Source: Chloroflexota bacterium
Lineage (GTDB): Bacteria > Chloroflexota > Limnocylindria > Limnocylindrales > CSP1-4
Reading direction: 5' to 3'
DNA length: 11,353 bases
Assembly: GCA_021812735.1 (NCBI GenBank)
Contig: JAKAMV010000229.1
Coordinates: forward strand, 1 to 11,353
Both the position numbers and the translations under genes were made by a program. The notes under the pieces are model-generated. The model saw only the letters and a program-made list of their open reading frames with translations. It ran no database searches and had not been told where the DNA came from. Positions 1 through 7,387 of this stretch are shown piece after piece (the first letter of the stretch is position 1; the number at the start of each line of letters is the position of its first letter).

Positions 1-486
1 CGCCAGCGCGTAGTCGCGATCGTCGCGGTAGCCGTCGAAGAAGTGCTCGGCGTCGTACACCGCCTCGCGGCCGTGGTCCGCGATCCAGCCGATCGAGTCC
101 GCGATCATGTCCAGGTTCTGCGCCGGCGTGGCGCCCAGCACCTCGGTGACGTGAAGCAGCCAGCTCTTGCCGAACACCGTGATCACCGGCGTCTCGGCCC
201 GGACGAGCTCCTGGAGGTTCGGGTCCTGGGCCGCCGTGTTGGAGCGGTGGCGCGTGCTGCCGAACGCGGTCAGCTTGGCGCGCTCCCAGCGGATGGCCTT
301 GGCCGCCGCGAAGAACTCGATGTCCTTGGGGTTGGACCCCGGCCAGCCGCCCTCGATGAACGGGAAGCCGTACTCGTCGAGCATCCGCGCCACGCGGAGC
401 TTGTCCTGGAGCGAGAGGGTGATGTTCTCCCCCTGCGTGCCGTCGCGCAGGGTGGTGTCGTAGAGGGTGACGGGCTGGGCGGTCAT
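1..486 (-). CDS. cimA: (R)-citramalate synthase, N-terminal 162 residues (cut by window edge)
   Basis: The enzyme condenses pyruvate with acetyl-CoA to citramalate, the first step of the threonine-independent route to 2-oxobutyrate and isoleucine. The start of the HMGL-like TIM barrel is visible: the metal/catalytic motif YDTTLRDGTQGE at residues 9-20 (R14, D15), then LSLQDKLRVARMLDEYGFPFIEGGWPGSNPKD. The GTQGE version and the GGWPGSNPKD stretch are typical of the citramalate-synthase branch, whereas LeuA proteins read GEQSPG. The C-terminal regulatory domain lies outside the window. The ATG at 486 is chosen because the barrel begins directly after it; a weak AAGG sits about 12 nt upstream. 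It is the last gene seen of the ilv-leu operon, separated from leuB by 85 nt with a GC hairpin. A LeuA paralogue remains possible, but the separate full leuA in the same operon argues against it. Confidence 0.9.
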   Translation of the reverse strand, partial: MTAQPVTLYDTTLRDGTQGENITLSLQDKLRVARMLDEYGFPFIEGGWPGSNPKDIEFFAAAKAIRWERAKLTAFGSTRHRSNTAAQDPNLQELVRAETPVITVFGKSWLLHVTEVLGATPAQNLDMIADSIGWIADHGREAVYDAEHFFDGYRDDRDYALA

Positions 487-539
487 GGCGGTGGGCTGCC
501 TTCGTGCGCTGGTCGGGGGAAGGGTCGTGGGGTGGGGCC

Positions 540-570
540 GGCCGGCCACCCGCGGGCGCGGGCGCCGGCC
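540..570 (-). other. GC-rich intercistronic hairpin between leuB and cimA
   Basis: Directly after the leuB stop codon the transcript can fold into a two-part stem. Bases 564-570 pair with 540-546 (7 bp, all G-C), a small internal loop follows, then 557-562 pair with 549-554 (6 bp, tightened by a 2-nt apex that would open in practice). No U run follows on the minus strand (the sequence continues C/A-rich), so it is not a typical intrinsic terminator. It may protect the 3' end of the upstream message or reduce readthrough into cimA. The fold is read by eye; the function is inference. Confidence 0.5.
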
Positions 571-571
571 G

Positions 572-1714
572 TCAAATCGCGATCCGGTCCCCGATGACGC
601 GGGCCATCTCCCGCGTGCCCGCCAGCGTCATCGCCGCGGCCTCGGCCGGGTGCGCCGGCAGCAGGTCGCGGGTCCGGTAGCCGTCGTCCAGCGCGCGGCT
701 GACCGCCAACTCGATCGCCGCGGCGGCTTCGGGCTGCCCCAGCGACCAGCGCAGCATCATCGCGGCCGACAGGATGGTCCCCAGCGGGTTCGCCAGGTCC
801 TGCCCCGCGATGTCCGGCGCCGACCCGTGGATGGGCTCGTACAGGCCGTGGCGGCCGTGCGCGGTGACCCGCGTGCCGATCGACGCCGACGGCAGCATGC
901 CCAGCGAGCCCGCGATGACCGCGGCCTCGTCCGAGAGGATGTCGCCGAACAGGTTCTCGGTGACGAGCACGTCGAAGCTGGCCGGCCACTTGGCCAGGGT
1001 CATCGCCGCGGAGTCCACCAGCCGGTGCTCCAGCTCCACGTCGGGGAAGTCCGCGTGGACCTCCTCGGTCACCTTGCGCCACAGGCGGCTGGTGGCCAGG
1101 ACGTTCGCCTTGTCCACCTGGGTCACCTTTCGGCGCCGGCCTCGCGCCAGCTCGAACGCGAGCGTGACGATTCGGCGGATCTCGCCCTCGGTGTACCAGA
1201 GCGTGTCGATGGCGGCACGCTCGCCCTCGGGCGTGGTGCGCGGCTCGGACGGCTTGCCGAAGTAGAGACCGCTGGTCAGCTCGCGGACGATCATGGCGTC
1301 CACGCCCGCGAGCAGCTCCGGCTTGAGCGGCGAGGCCGCGATGAGCTGGGGCGCGACGGTGATGGGGCGCAGGTTGGCGAACAGGCCGAGGCCGCCTCGG
1401 AGGGCGAAAAGCGCCTGCTCGGGGCGGACGACCGCGTCGGGGTTGTCCCACTTCGGGCCGCCCACCGCGCCCAGCAGGACCGCGTCGGCGGCACGGCAGG
1501 CCTCGAGGTCCTCGGGTCGGATCCCGACGCCGTAGGTGTCGATGCCGATGCCGCCGACGATCAGCTCCTGCCACGCGAAGCCGAAGCCGAAGCGGCGACC
1601 GACGGCCTCGAGCACCGAGACGGCCGCGGCCACGACCTCCGGCCCGACCCCGTCGCCGGGGATGAGGGCGATCCGGTAGGTGCGCGCTGCGTCGGCGGCG
1701 CGCACCTCCGTCAC
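572..1714 (-). CDS. leuB: 3-isopropylmalate dehydrogenase
   Basis: The cytoplasmic NAD-dependent enzyme decarboxylates 3-isopropylmalate to 2-oxoisocaproate; homologues also process 3-methylmalate in the citramalate route, which fits cimA next door. It has 380 residues, slightly above the usual 350-360. Visible motifs: LIPGDGVGPE (residues 17-26), GAVGGPKWD (82-90), the substrate arginines in RPEQALFALR and ANLRP (about 97-117), RELTSGLYFG (144-153), DKANVL (201-206), the metal aspartates in ENLFGDILSDEAA (253-265), and the nucleotide loop EPIHGSAPDIAG (293-304). The GTG start at 1714 overlaps the leuA stop as GTGA and has a strong GGAGGA site (1721-1727) six bases upstream inside leuA. The reading frame stays open far upstream of this point, but that part is the shadow of leuA. 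Translational coupling to leuA is likely. Confidence 0.97.
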   Translation of the reverse strand: MTEVRAADAARTYRIALIPGDGVGPEVVAAAVSVLEAVGRRFGFGFAWQELIVGGIGIDTYGVGIRPEDLEACRAADAVLLGAVGGPKWDNPDAVVRPEQALFALRGGLGLFANLRPITVAPQLIAASPLKPELLAGVDAMIVRELTSGLYFGKPSEPRTTPEGERAAIDTLWYTEGEIRRIVTLAFELARGRRRKVTQVDKANVLATSRLWRKVTEEVHADFPDVELEHRLVDSAAMTLAKWPASFDVLVTENLFGDILSDEAAVIAGSLGMLPSASIGTRVTAHGRHGLYEPIHGSAPDIAGQDLANPLGTILSAAMMLRWSLGQPEAAAAIELAVSRALDDGYRTRDLLPAHPAEAAAMTLAGTREMARVIGDRIAI

Positions 1715-3357
1715 GGGAGGTCCTCCGCGATGCGCCGCCCGACGAACGCCGCGTCCACCCCGTTGATCTCCGCGCCGTGGAGCTTGTTGGCGGCCACCAG
1801 GTACGCGTCGAGCGAGGCCTCGATGATGTTGGTGGACAGGCCGTGGCCGGTGACCACGAGCGCGCCCGGGCCCTCGTCGGACGAGCGGCGGGCGCGGAGC
1901 AGCACCTGCCCCTGCGCGTCGCCGTCGCCGGAGACGGCCTTGATCTCGTACTCGGTCAGGACGGGGAACCAGCCGAGGACCGGGCGCAGGGCCTCGTCCA
2001 CCGCCTTGAACAGGGCGTTCACCGGGCCGTTGCCGGTGGACTCCCCGGCCTTGGCCGTGCCCGCCACCACCAGGCTCGCCGAGCCCACTGAGTGGCCGCC
2101 CGACGAGGAGGTGATGCTCCAGCCGAGCAGCTCGATGGAGCGCGGAACCTCCGCCTTGCGCTGCTCCACGAGCGCAAGCAGGTCGGCGTCGGTGACCTCC
2201 TTCTTGGTGTCGGCCAGCGCGATCGCGGCGCGGTAGACCGCGTCGAGCTGCTCGCCCTCGACATCGATCCCCAGCTCGTGCAGCTTGCCCTGCAGACCGC
2301 GGCGGCCGGACAGCTTGCCGATCGACAGGGTGCTGCCGGACAGGCCCACCGACTGGGGCGTCATGATCTCGTAGGTCAGCGGGTTCTTGAGCACGCCGTC
2401 CTGATGGATGCCCGACTCGTGAGCGAACGCGTTGGAGCCCACGATCGCCTTGTTGGGCTGGATCGTGAAGCCGGTGAGGTAGCTCACCAGCCGCGACGCG
2501 GCGGTGATCTGCTCGGTGGCCACGGACGCGGCGAGGTCCGGGAACTGCGCCGGGCGCGTGCGCAGCGCCATGACGACCTCCTCGAGCGACGCGTTGCCGG
2601 CGCGCTCGCCAAGGCCGTTGATGGTCACCTCCACCTGCCGCGCGCCGGCCTGGACGGCCGCCAGCGTGTTGGCGGTGGCGAGCCCGAGGTCGTTGTGGCA
2701 GTGGACGCTGATCGTGGCCGCGCCGCCGATCCGGTCGCGGACGGCGCCCACCAGGCGGCCGAACTCGGACGGGATGGCGTACCCGACGGTGTCGGGGATG
2801 TTGAGCGTGGAGGCCCCGGCCTCGGTGACGGCCTCGTAGACGTCGAGCAGATAGTCCAGCTCGGTGCGCGAGGCGTCCTCGCCGGAGAACTCGATCTCCG
2901 CGTCGCGGCCCAGCGTCTGGCGGGCCCACCTCACCCAGCGGACCGCCTCGTCGAGCGCCTGCTGCCGCGTCATGCGGAGCTTGTGCGCCAGGTGGATGTC
3001 GCTGGTGGCGATGAACAGGTGGAGGTGCGGGCGCTCGGCCACCTTGATGGCCTCGACCGCGCGCTGCGGGTCGCCGTCGCGGCAGCGGGCGAGGGCGGCC
3101 ACCGCGATGCCGCCCTTGGTCTCCTGCGCGATCCGCCGGACCGCCTCGAAGTCGCCGGGCGAGGCGGCGGGGAAGCCGGCCTCGATGACGTCCACGTGCA
3201 GCTTGGCGAGCTGGCGCGCGACCTCGAGCTTCTCGGCGGCGGTCAGGCCGGCGCCGGGCGCCTGCTCGCCGTCGCGGAGCGTGGTGTCGAAGATGCGGAC
3301 GGCGCCGGCCGCCACGCCGGTGCCGAACCGCAGGTTCGTGGACTCGAAGGGGGTCAT
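1711..3357 (-). CDS. leuA: 2-isopropylmalate synthase
   Basis: The enzyme condenses acetyl-CoA with 2-oxoisovalerate, the committed step of leucine synthesis, and is normally inhibited by leucine. It has 548 residues, the long bacterial form. The HMGL-like barrel carries [13 protein letters not shown] (residues 23-35, R28/D29), the metal-binding HCHND (219-223), and [19 protein letters not shown] (247-265). The subdomain link contains [12 protein letters not shown] (315-326). A C-terminal allosteric domain is present from about 400 on, with the typical [17 protein letters not shown] (441-457) and [13 protein letters not shown] (508-520). The motif reads GEQAPGAG where many LeuAs read GEQSPGA(T/S), a mild change. 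The ATG at 3357 overlaps the ilvC stop as ATGA. The complete regulatory domain suggests ordinary leucine feedback, which is family knowledge and not tested here. Confidence 0.97.
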   Translation of the reverse strand: MTPFESTNLRFGTGVAAGAVRIFDTTLRDGEQAPGAGLTAAEKLEVARQLAKLHVDVIEAGFPAASPGDFEAVRRIAQETKGGIAVAALARCRDGDPQRAVEAIKVAERPHLHLFIATSDIHLAHKLRMTRQQALDEAVRWVRWARQTLGRDAEIEFSGEDASRTELDYLLDVYEAVTEAGASTLNIPDTVGYAIPSEFGRLVGAVRDRIGGAATISVHCHNDLGLATANTLAAVQAGARQVEVTINGLGERAGNASLEEVVMALRTRPAQFPDLAASVATEQITAASRLVSYLTGFTIQPNKAIVGSNAFAHESGIHQDGVLKNPLTYEIMTPQSVGLSGSTLSIGKLSGRRGLQGKLHELGIDVEGEQLDAVYRAAIALADTKKEVTDADLLALVEQRKAEVPRSIELLGWSITSSSGGHSVGSASLVVAGTAKAGESTGNGPVNALFKAVDEALRPVLGWFPVLTEYEIKAVSGDGDAQGQVLLRARRSSDEGPGALVVTGHGLSTNIIEASLDAYLVAANKLHGAEINGVDAAFVGRRIAEDLP

Positions 3358-4406
3358 TTCGCCTTGCCCGCTACGGAGCTGGTGGAGGCCTGGGCGGCCG
3401 TCGCGTCGATCACCACGGGGTTGAGGAACTGCATCTTGGCCCGCAGCTCGGCCCCGACCTGCTCGATCTGGTGGTTGCGGTCACGGGCGCGGAGCTCCTG
3501 GAACTCGCCGCCGCCGGCGTCCTGGACCGCGATCCAGCGGTCGGCGAAGGCGCCGGACTGGATGTCCGTCAGCACGTCCTTCATGGCCGCCTTGGCGCCC
3601 TCGGTCACGCGCGGGCCGGAGACGTAGTCGCCGAACTCGGCGGTGTCGCTGACGCTGAAGCGCATGTAGTTGAGGCCGCCGCGGTACATCAGGTCCACGA
3701 TCAGCTTGAGCTCGTGCATCGTCTCGAAGTACGCCAGCTCCGGCTGGTAGCCCGCCTCGACGAGCGTCTCGAACGCGGCCTTGATGAGCGCCGAGACGCC
3801 ACCGCAGAGGAGTGCCTGCTCGCCGAACAGGTCGGTCTCGGTCTCCTCCTTGAAGGTTGTCTCGAGCACGCCCGCGCGGGTGTTGCCGTTGCCCTTGGCG
3901 TAGGCGAGCGTGCGCGCCCGGCCGGTGCCGGTGGCGTCCTGCTCCACCGCGAACAGCGCGGGCACGCCGCCGCCCTGCTCGTACACGGAGCGGACGAGGT
4001 GGCCGGGGCCCTTGGGGGCGACCATGCCCACGTCCACGCCGGCGGGCGGCTGGATCCGGCCGAACCGGATGTTGAAGCCGTGGGCGAACATCAGCAGCTG
4101 GCCGGCGCGCAGATTCGGGCCGATCTCGGCGTCGTAGACGGCCTTCTGCACGGTGTCGGGCAGGGCCACCATGATCACGTCGGAGGCCTTCACGGCCTCG
4201 GCCACCGTCATGACCGCGAAGCCGGCGGCCTCGGCATGCGGCCGGCTCTTGCTCCCCGCAGCGAGGCCGACGATGACCTTGCAGCCCGAGTCGCGCAGGT
4301 TGGCGGCGTGGGCGTGGCCCTGGGAGCCGTAGCCGAGGATCGCGATGGTCTGCCCATCGAGCGCCGACAGGTCGGCATCGGCGTCGTAGTACATCTTCGC
4401 GGTCAC
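3354..4406 (-). CDS. ilvC: Ketol-acid reductoisomerase, class I
   Basis: The enzyme rearranges and reduces 2-acetolactate and 2-aceto-2-hydroxybutyrate with Mg2+ and a nicotinamide cofactor, the second common step to Val/Leu/Ile. It has 350 residues, class I (short) size. Rossmann motif [10 protein letters not shown] at 25-34; catalytic His in FAHGFNIRF (H109); VAPKGPGH (129-136); the C-terminal knotted domain with metal ligands D192/E196 (TDLFGEQ) and E228/E232 (YFETMHELK); S253. The cofactor-selecting loop reads GLAAGSKSR (47-55): it keeps the two serines of NADPH-type enzymes but has Ala where Arg/Lys is common. The start is a GTG overlapping the ilvN stop (GTGA), giving MTAKMYYD; the ATG four codons later is the alternative, but class I enzymes usually have a residue or more before the K/M-x-YYD motif. 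Confidence 0.97.
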   Translation of the reverse strand: MTAKMYYDADADLSALDGQTIAILGYGSQGHAHAANLRDSGCKVIVGLAAGSKSRPHAEAAGFAVMTVAEAVKASDVIMVALPDTVQKAVYDAEIGPNLRAGQLLMFAHGFNIRFGRIQPPAGVDVGMVAPKGPGHLVRSVYEQGGGVPALFAVEQDATGTGRARTLAYAKGNGNTRAGVLETTFKEETETDLFGEQALLCGGVSALIKAAFETLVEAGYQPELAYFETMHELKLIVDLMYRGGLNYMRFSVSDTAEFGDYVSGPRVTEGAKAAMKDVLTDIQSGAFADRWIAVQDAGGGEFQELRARDRNHQIEQVGAELRAKMQFLNPVVIDATAAQASTSSVAGKAK

Positions 4407-4972
4407 AGCTTGAGCGCCTCCTCGATGGACCCGGCACCGCGCAGCATCACGATGGCGCCGGTCCGGACCAGTTCCTTGATCCCATAGCCGCGCAGGAGCG
4501 CCACGAGCGCGTCGATCTCGCTCTCGGCTCCCGTCGCCTCGACGATAACGGACTCGGGGGCGATGTCGACGACCCGCCCCTTGTAGAGCTCGACGATCTT
4601 GATGACCTCGGCGCGATTGGCGTCGGTCGCGCGCACCTTGACCAGGGCCAGCTCGTGCTCGACGACCTGGTCCGCGGTGACGTCCTGGACCTTGAGCACG
4701 TCGACCAGCTTGTAGAGCTGCTTGGCCGCCTGCTCCACCGCGACGTCGTCGCCGTGGAGCGTGAGGGTCATGCGGCTGATGTGCTTGCGATCCGTGCGCG
4801 AGACCGCGAGCGAGTCGATGTTGAAGTTGCGCGCCCGCATCAGGCTGGCGACGCGGTTGAGCACGCCCGGGCGGTCCATGACCAGGACCACGAGCGAGTG
4901 GCGGCCCGCCTCGCCGGAGCCCGGGATGGGCCGAGGGGGCGGGACGGCGTGGGCGGCGGTGTCGGGGGTCAT
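4403..4972 (-). CDS. ilvN: Acetolactate synthase small (regulatory) subunit
   Basis: This regulatory subunit activates IlvB and passes on valine inhibition. It has 189 residues, a little long because of a proline-rich N-terminal tail (1-22). The N-terminal ACT domain (about 24-98) reads [20 protein letters not shown] followed by [11 protein letters not shown]. The Gly (G36) and Asn (N51) equivalent to the valine-contacting residues of E. coli IlvH are both present, so valine feedback is expected (family knowledge). The C-terminal domain (100-189) is complete: [34 protein letters not shown]. The ATG at 4972 overlaps the ilvB stop as ATGA, with GGGGAGG about nine bases upstream inside ilvB. It follows its partner gene directly, the usual ilvBN pairing. 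Confidence 0.96.
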   Translation of the reverse strand: MTPDTAAHAVPPPRPIPGSGEAGRHSLVVLVMDRPGVLNRVASLMRARNFNIDSLAVSRTDRKHISRMTLTLHGDDVAVEQAAKQLYKLVDVLKVQDVTADQVVEHELALVKVRATDANRAEVIKIVELYKGRVVDIAPESVIVEATGAESEIDALVALLRGYGIKELVRTGAIVMLRGAGSIEEALKL

Positions 4973-6834
4973 TCCTCGGGGCCTCCCCAGCTCTCGATCA
5001 GGTCGGACAGGCCCTTGCCGGCGGTCATGAACGGGAAGACGTTCTGCGCCTCCTCGATCTCGAACCAGATGAGCGCGGGGCCGTCGGTGGCCTGCGCGGC
5101 GCGGATGGCCTCGTCGGCCTGCTCGGGCGTCGTCGCCTTCCAGGAGGGGATCCCGTAGGCCTCGGCCAGCTTGCAGAAGTCCGGACCCGGCAGGTGCGAG
5201 CTGTGGTAGTTGCCGCCGTACACGATCTCCTGCCACTGGCGGATCATGCCCAGCTTCTTGTTGTCGAGGACCGCGATCTTCACCGGGATGCGGTCGGCGG
5301 CCAGGGTCATCAGCTCCTGGCTGGTCATCTGGAAGCCGCCGTCCCCCACGATCGCCCACGTCTCCGCGTGCGGGTTGCCGAGCGCGGCGCCCATCGCGGC
5401 CGGGACGCCAAAGCCCATCGTGCCCAGGCCGCCGGAGCTGATGTGGCTATTGGGGCGCTTGAACTTGGTGTAGCGCGCCGTCCACATCTGGTTCTGGCCG
5501 ACGTCGGCAACGTACGTGCCCTGGTGGTCGGTGAGCTCGCCGATCCGCCCCACGACGAAGTCCGCCGTCAGAACGCCCTCGCGGCCGGAGCCGTGCCACG
5601 AGGAGGCCTCGGACTCGGCGCGCCACGCCGCGAGCTGGTCGAGATACTCGGCGCGGGCCGAGCGCTCCACGGGCCCGACGGCCTTGGTCAGGGCCTCGAG
5701 GACGCGCTTCGCGTCGCCCACGATCGGGACCTCGACCGCGACGTTCTTGCCGATCTCGGCCGGGTCGATGTCCACGTGGATGATGCGGGCGTACGGCGCG
5801 TAGGTGGACACGCTGCCGGTGACGCGGTCGTCGAAGCGCATGCCGATCGCGATCAGCAGGTCGGCGGACTGGATGGCTCGGTTGGTGTGCTTCCAGCCGT
5901 GCATGCCCATATAGCCGTAGGCGAGCGGGTCGTCCTCGTCCATGATCCCGACGCCCAGGAGCGACCAGGCCACGGGGATCTGGGTCTTCGCGGCGAAGGC
6001 GCGCAGCTCGCGCCAGGCGTCGGCGACAAGCACGCCGTGACCGGCCAGGATCAGCGGCCGCTTGGCCTCGGCGATCTCCCGGGCGGCGGTCTTGATCTGC
6101 TTGGGGTGGCCCTCGAGGGTCGGCCGGAAGCCCGGCAGGCCGGCGATGACCTCGGCCTCGGTCGGGTGCTCGGCGCGGGTCTCGGCCTGGAGGGCGTCCT
6201 TGGTGAAGTCCACGTGGACGGGCCCGGGGCGACCGTGGCTGGCGAGGTAGAACGCCTCCGCGACGACCCGCGGGATGTCGTCGGCGCTGCGCACGAGGTA
6301 GTTGTGCTTGGTCATCGGCAGCGTGATGCCGGTGATGTCAATCTCCTGGAACGCGTCCTTGCCCAGCAGCGGGCTGGCCACGTTGCCGGTGAGCACGACC
6401 ATCGGGACCGAATCGAGCATCGCCGTCCCGATGCCGGTGACAAGGTTGGTGGCACCGGGACCACTGGTGCCCATGCACACCCCGACCTTGCCGCTGGCCC
6501 GGGCGTAGCCATCGGCAGCGTGGGCGCCGCCCTGCTCGTGCCGGACGAGGATGTGGCGGACCTCCGGGTAGTCCGCGAGGATGTCGTAGATCGGCAGGAT
6601 GACGCCGCCCGGGTAGCTGAACAGCGTGTCCACCCCCTGGCGAACGAGGGCCTCCATCAGCGCGTCCGCCCCGATCCGCGTGCGCTTCCTGGCGCGAGCG
6701 TCGTGGAGCATCGTGCGGCGCGCCTCGTCGATCGCCGCGGCGGCAGCGGTGCCCTCGCCGGGCACGTGGCTGCGACGCTCCGACGTCGCGCTGGCGGAGT
6801 CGCCAGCGGGCGGCTTGCCTTTCGTCACGGTCAT
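4969..6834 (-). CDS. ilvB: Acetolactate (acetohydroxyacid) synthase large catalytic subunit
   Basis: This ThDP/FAD/Mg2+ enzyme condenses pyruvate with pyruvate or 2-oxobutyrate, the entry reaction for Val, Leu and Ile. It has 621 residues; the first ~50 are an Ala/Arg-rich extension before the conserved start [20 protein letters not shown] (55-74). Seen: [13 protein letters not shown] (72-84), catalytic E100 in [27 protein letters not shown] (122-130), the central FAD domain with [11 protein letters not shown] (330-340), the ThDP-Mg motif GDGGFQM...N (498-525), and LGMIRQWQE (528-536). The ATG at 6834 has GAAGGGA about ten bases upstream. The frame is open further upstream to 7020, but that part covers the attenuator and leader and is not protein-like. 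It is the first structural gene of the operon, 103 nt after the leader peptide stop. A153 stands where plant enzymes have Pro197, as in E. coli IlvI. Confidence 0.97.
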   Translation of the reverse strand: MTVTKGKPPAGDSASATSERRSHVPGEGTAAAAAIDEARRTMLHDARARKRTRIGADALMEALVRQGVDTLFSYPGGVILPIYDILADYPEVRHILVRHEQGGAHAADGYARASGKVGVCMGTSGPGATNLVTGIGTAMLDSVPMVVLTGNVASPLLGKDAFQEIDITGITLPMTKHNYLVRSADDIPRVVAEAFYLASHGRPGPVHVDFTKDALQAETRAEHPTEAEVIAGLPGFRPTLEGHPKQIKTAAREIAEAKRPLILAGHGVLVADAWRELRAFAAKTQIPVAWSLLGVGIMDEDDPLAYGYMGMHGWKHTNRAIQSADLLIAIGMRFDDRVTGSVSTYAPYARIIHVDIDPAEIGKNVAVEVPIVGDAKRVLEALTKAVGPVERSARAEYLDQLAAWRAESEASSWHGSGREGVLTADFVVGRIGELTDHQGTYVADVGQNQMWTARYTKFKRPNSHISSGGLGTMGFGVPAAMGAALGNPHAETWAIVGDGGFQMTSQELMTLAADRIPVKIAVLDNKKLGMIRQWQEIVYGGNYHSSHLPGPDFCKLAEAYGIPSWKATTPEQADEAIRAAQATDGPALIWFEIEEAQNVFPFMTAGKGLSDLIESWGGPEE

Positions 6835-6885
6835 CGCTGTTCGGTCCCTTCCGTCCTCACGGTCCCGCGACCGCCCCGGACATGC

Positions 6886-6915
6886 AAAGACCCTCGCCAC
6901 CCGGCGAGGGTCCCT
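6886..6915 (-). terminator. Attenuator (rho-independent type) hairpin before ilvB
   Basis: On the minus strand a perfect 10-bp G/C-rich stem (6903-6912 with 6889-6898) closes a 4-nt GGGT loop and is followed at once by TTT (6888-6886), then GC. Three possible G·U pairs could lengthen the stem into the U run. It sits 25 nt after the stop of a Leu/Ile-rich leader peptide and 51 nt before the ilvB ATG, the classical place for a transcription attenuator. The U run is short, so termination may be partial. No canonical T-box sequence was found, which favours ribosome-mediated control. Confidence 0.75.
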
Positions 6916-6937
6916 TCGGTTCTCGGTGGTTCTGGCG

Positions 6938-7153
6938 TTATCGGCGCCCGATCCTCCGCGATCCTCCGTTCTCCCGCCGGGAGCCGGTAATGAGGAGGCC
7001 AAGAAGGTCCTCAAGACCAAGCAGGAGCGAGCGAATAAGGTCGAGGGGGGATACGCCGAGCTGGAGGTCTCGAGTGGGCACGAGCACGCGGCGGCCGTCC
7101 GTCGTCACGACGACGGCGACAGCGCGCCGGTCCCGGTTCTCGAAGAAGCCCAC
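6938..7153 (-). CDS. BCAA-rich leader peptide of the ilv-leu operon (71 aa)
   Basis: The GTG at 7153 has AGGAG (7159-7163) five bases upstream and opens a 71-residue frame ending at TAA (6938-6940). The product begins (M)GFFENRDRRAVAVVVTTDG and then becomes very rich in leucine: PLDLIRSLLLGLEDLLGLLI. In the 19 codons 7045-6989 there are 10 Leu and 2 Ile. Five of the Leu codons are CTT and both Ile codons are ATT, codons that look uncommon in the structural genes here (nearly all CTC/CTG/ATC). The stop lies 25 nt before the attenuator stem. I infer that ribosome stalling at uncharged tRNA-Leu/Ile codons lets the operon be transcribed. At 71 codons it is long for a leader peptide, so its N-terminal half could be a real small protein; a GTG start further in (7108, 7087 or 7081) is possible but lacks a clear ribosome site. 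Confidence 0.7.
   Translation of the reverse strand: MGFFENRDRRAVAVVVTTDGRRVLVPTRDLQLGVSPLDLIRSLLLGLEDLLGLLITGSRRENGGSRRIGRR
6949..6968 (-). repeat. Perfect tandem duplication of a 10-mer in the leader
   Basis: CGGAGGATCG occurs twice back to back at the 3' end of the leader peptide gene (codons for GGSRRI). Each copy contains a ribosome-binding-site-like GGAGGA. It could pair with the pyrimidine-rich Leu-codon stretch upstream (CCTCC), or may be a plain slippage duplication. No function is assigned. Confidence 0.6.
6971..6983 (-). other. Small leader hairpin, candidate anti-terminator segment
   Basis: Inside the leader gene, CTCCC-GGC-GGGAG forms a 5-bp hairpin directly after the last Leu-Leu-Ile codons. 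Its 3' part, GGCGGGAG (6978-6971), can also pair with CCCTCGCC (6910-6903), the 5' arm of the attenuator stem, in 7 of 8 positions including one G·U. A ribosome stalled on the Leu/Ile codons would cover the CTCCC arm and free this segment to break the terminator. This is a model read from the sequence. Confidence 0.4.
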
Positions 7154-7192
7154 GTGAACTCCTGTTCGCCCACCATGCGGCGAGGTGCCGCG

Positions 7193-7222
7193 AGTGTACT
7201 GGCACGGTCGGGAATGGCGCAA
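7193..7222 (-). promoter_or_regulatory. Candidate sigma-70 type promoter of the ilv-leu operon
   Basis: On the minus strand, TTGCGC (7222-7217) and TACACT (7198-7193) are separated by 18 bp. The predicted start near 7186 would leave about 33 nt of 5' UTR before the leader peptide GTG. Position and orientation fit an operon promoter. Each box is an imperfect consensus match and the region is GC-rich, so this is moderate evidence. Confidence 0.45.
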
Positions 7223-7259
7223 CCACCCCAACCGCAACCTTCGATCGCGCGGTTCGCAT

Positions 7260-7383
7260 CGCGCCGCCCGTTCGCCACGCGCCGCCCGGGGTCGCGCCGC
7301 CACCCCGCATCGCGCCGGGTTTCGCGCGCGGGGCCGCTAGGGCGAGCCCGCGCCGCCCGGGTCGCGCCGTGCGAGCCGCGCCG
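7260..7383. repeat. GC-rich stretch with seven CGCGCCG heptamers
   Basis: CGCGCCG begins at 7260, 7278, 7293, 7311, 7349, 7363 and 7377. Copies at 7278 and 7349 lie in a longer near-identical 21-22 bp repeat (CGCGCCGCCCGG(G)GTCGCGCCG). No gene in either strand looks real here. The stretch separates the ilv promoter from the palindrome array. It may be low-complexity drift of a GC-rich spacer or a cluster of protein sites. Confidence 0.5.
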
Positions 7384-7387
7384 CCCC

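Noticed and set aside
467..2236. Long plus-strand open frames opposite leuB, leuA, ilvC and ilvB (for example 467-2236, 2092-3627, 5194-6990)
   Set aside because: They lie antisense to clear enzyme genes, have biased low-complexity composition, no motifs and no ribosome sites. They are typical high-GC shadow frames.
572..2929. A 785-codon open frame on the minus strand covering leuB and most of leuA
   Set aside because: Only the part from 1714 on is protein-like (leuB). Upstream, the translation is Arg/Gly/Ala-rich low-complexity sequence and a genuine leuA occupies another frame.
6835..7020. N-terminal extension of ilvB up to 7020
   Set aside because: It would run through the attenuator hairpin and the leader gene and translates to Arg-rich sequence; the ATG at 6834 has a ribosome site.
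6886..7190. T-box riboswitch in the ilvB leader
   Set aside because: The conserved T-box core (AGGGUGGNACCGCG-like) and specifier stem were not found; the GGGTGGC in the hairpin loop region matches only in part.
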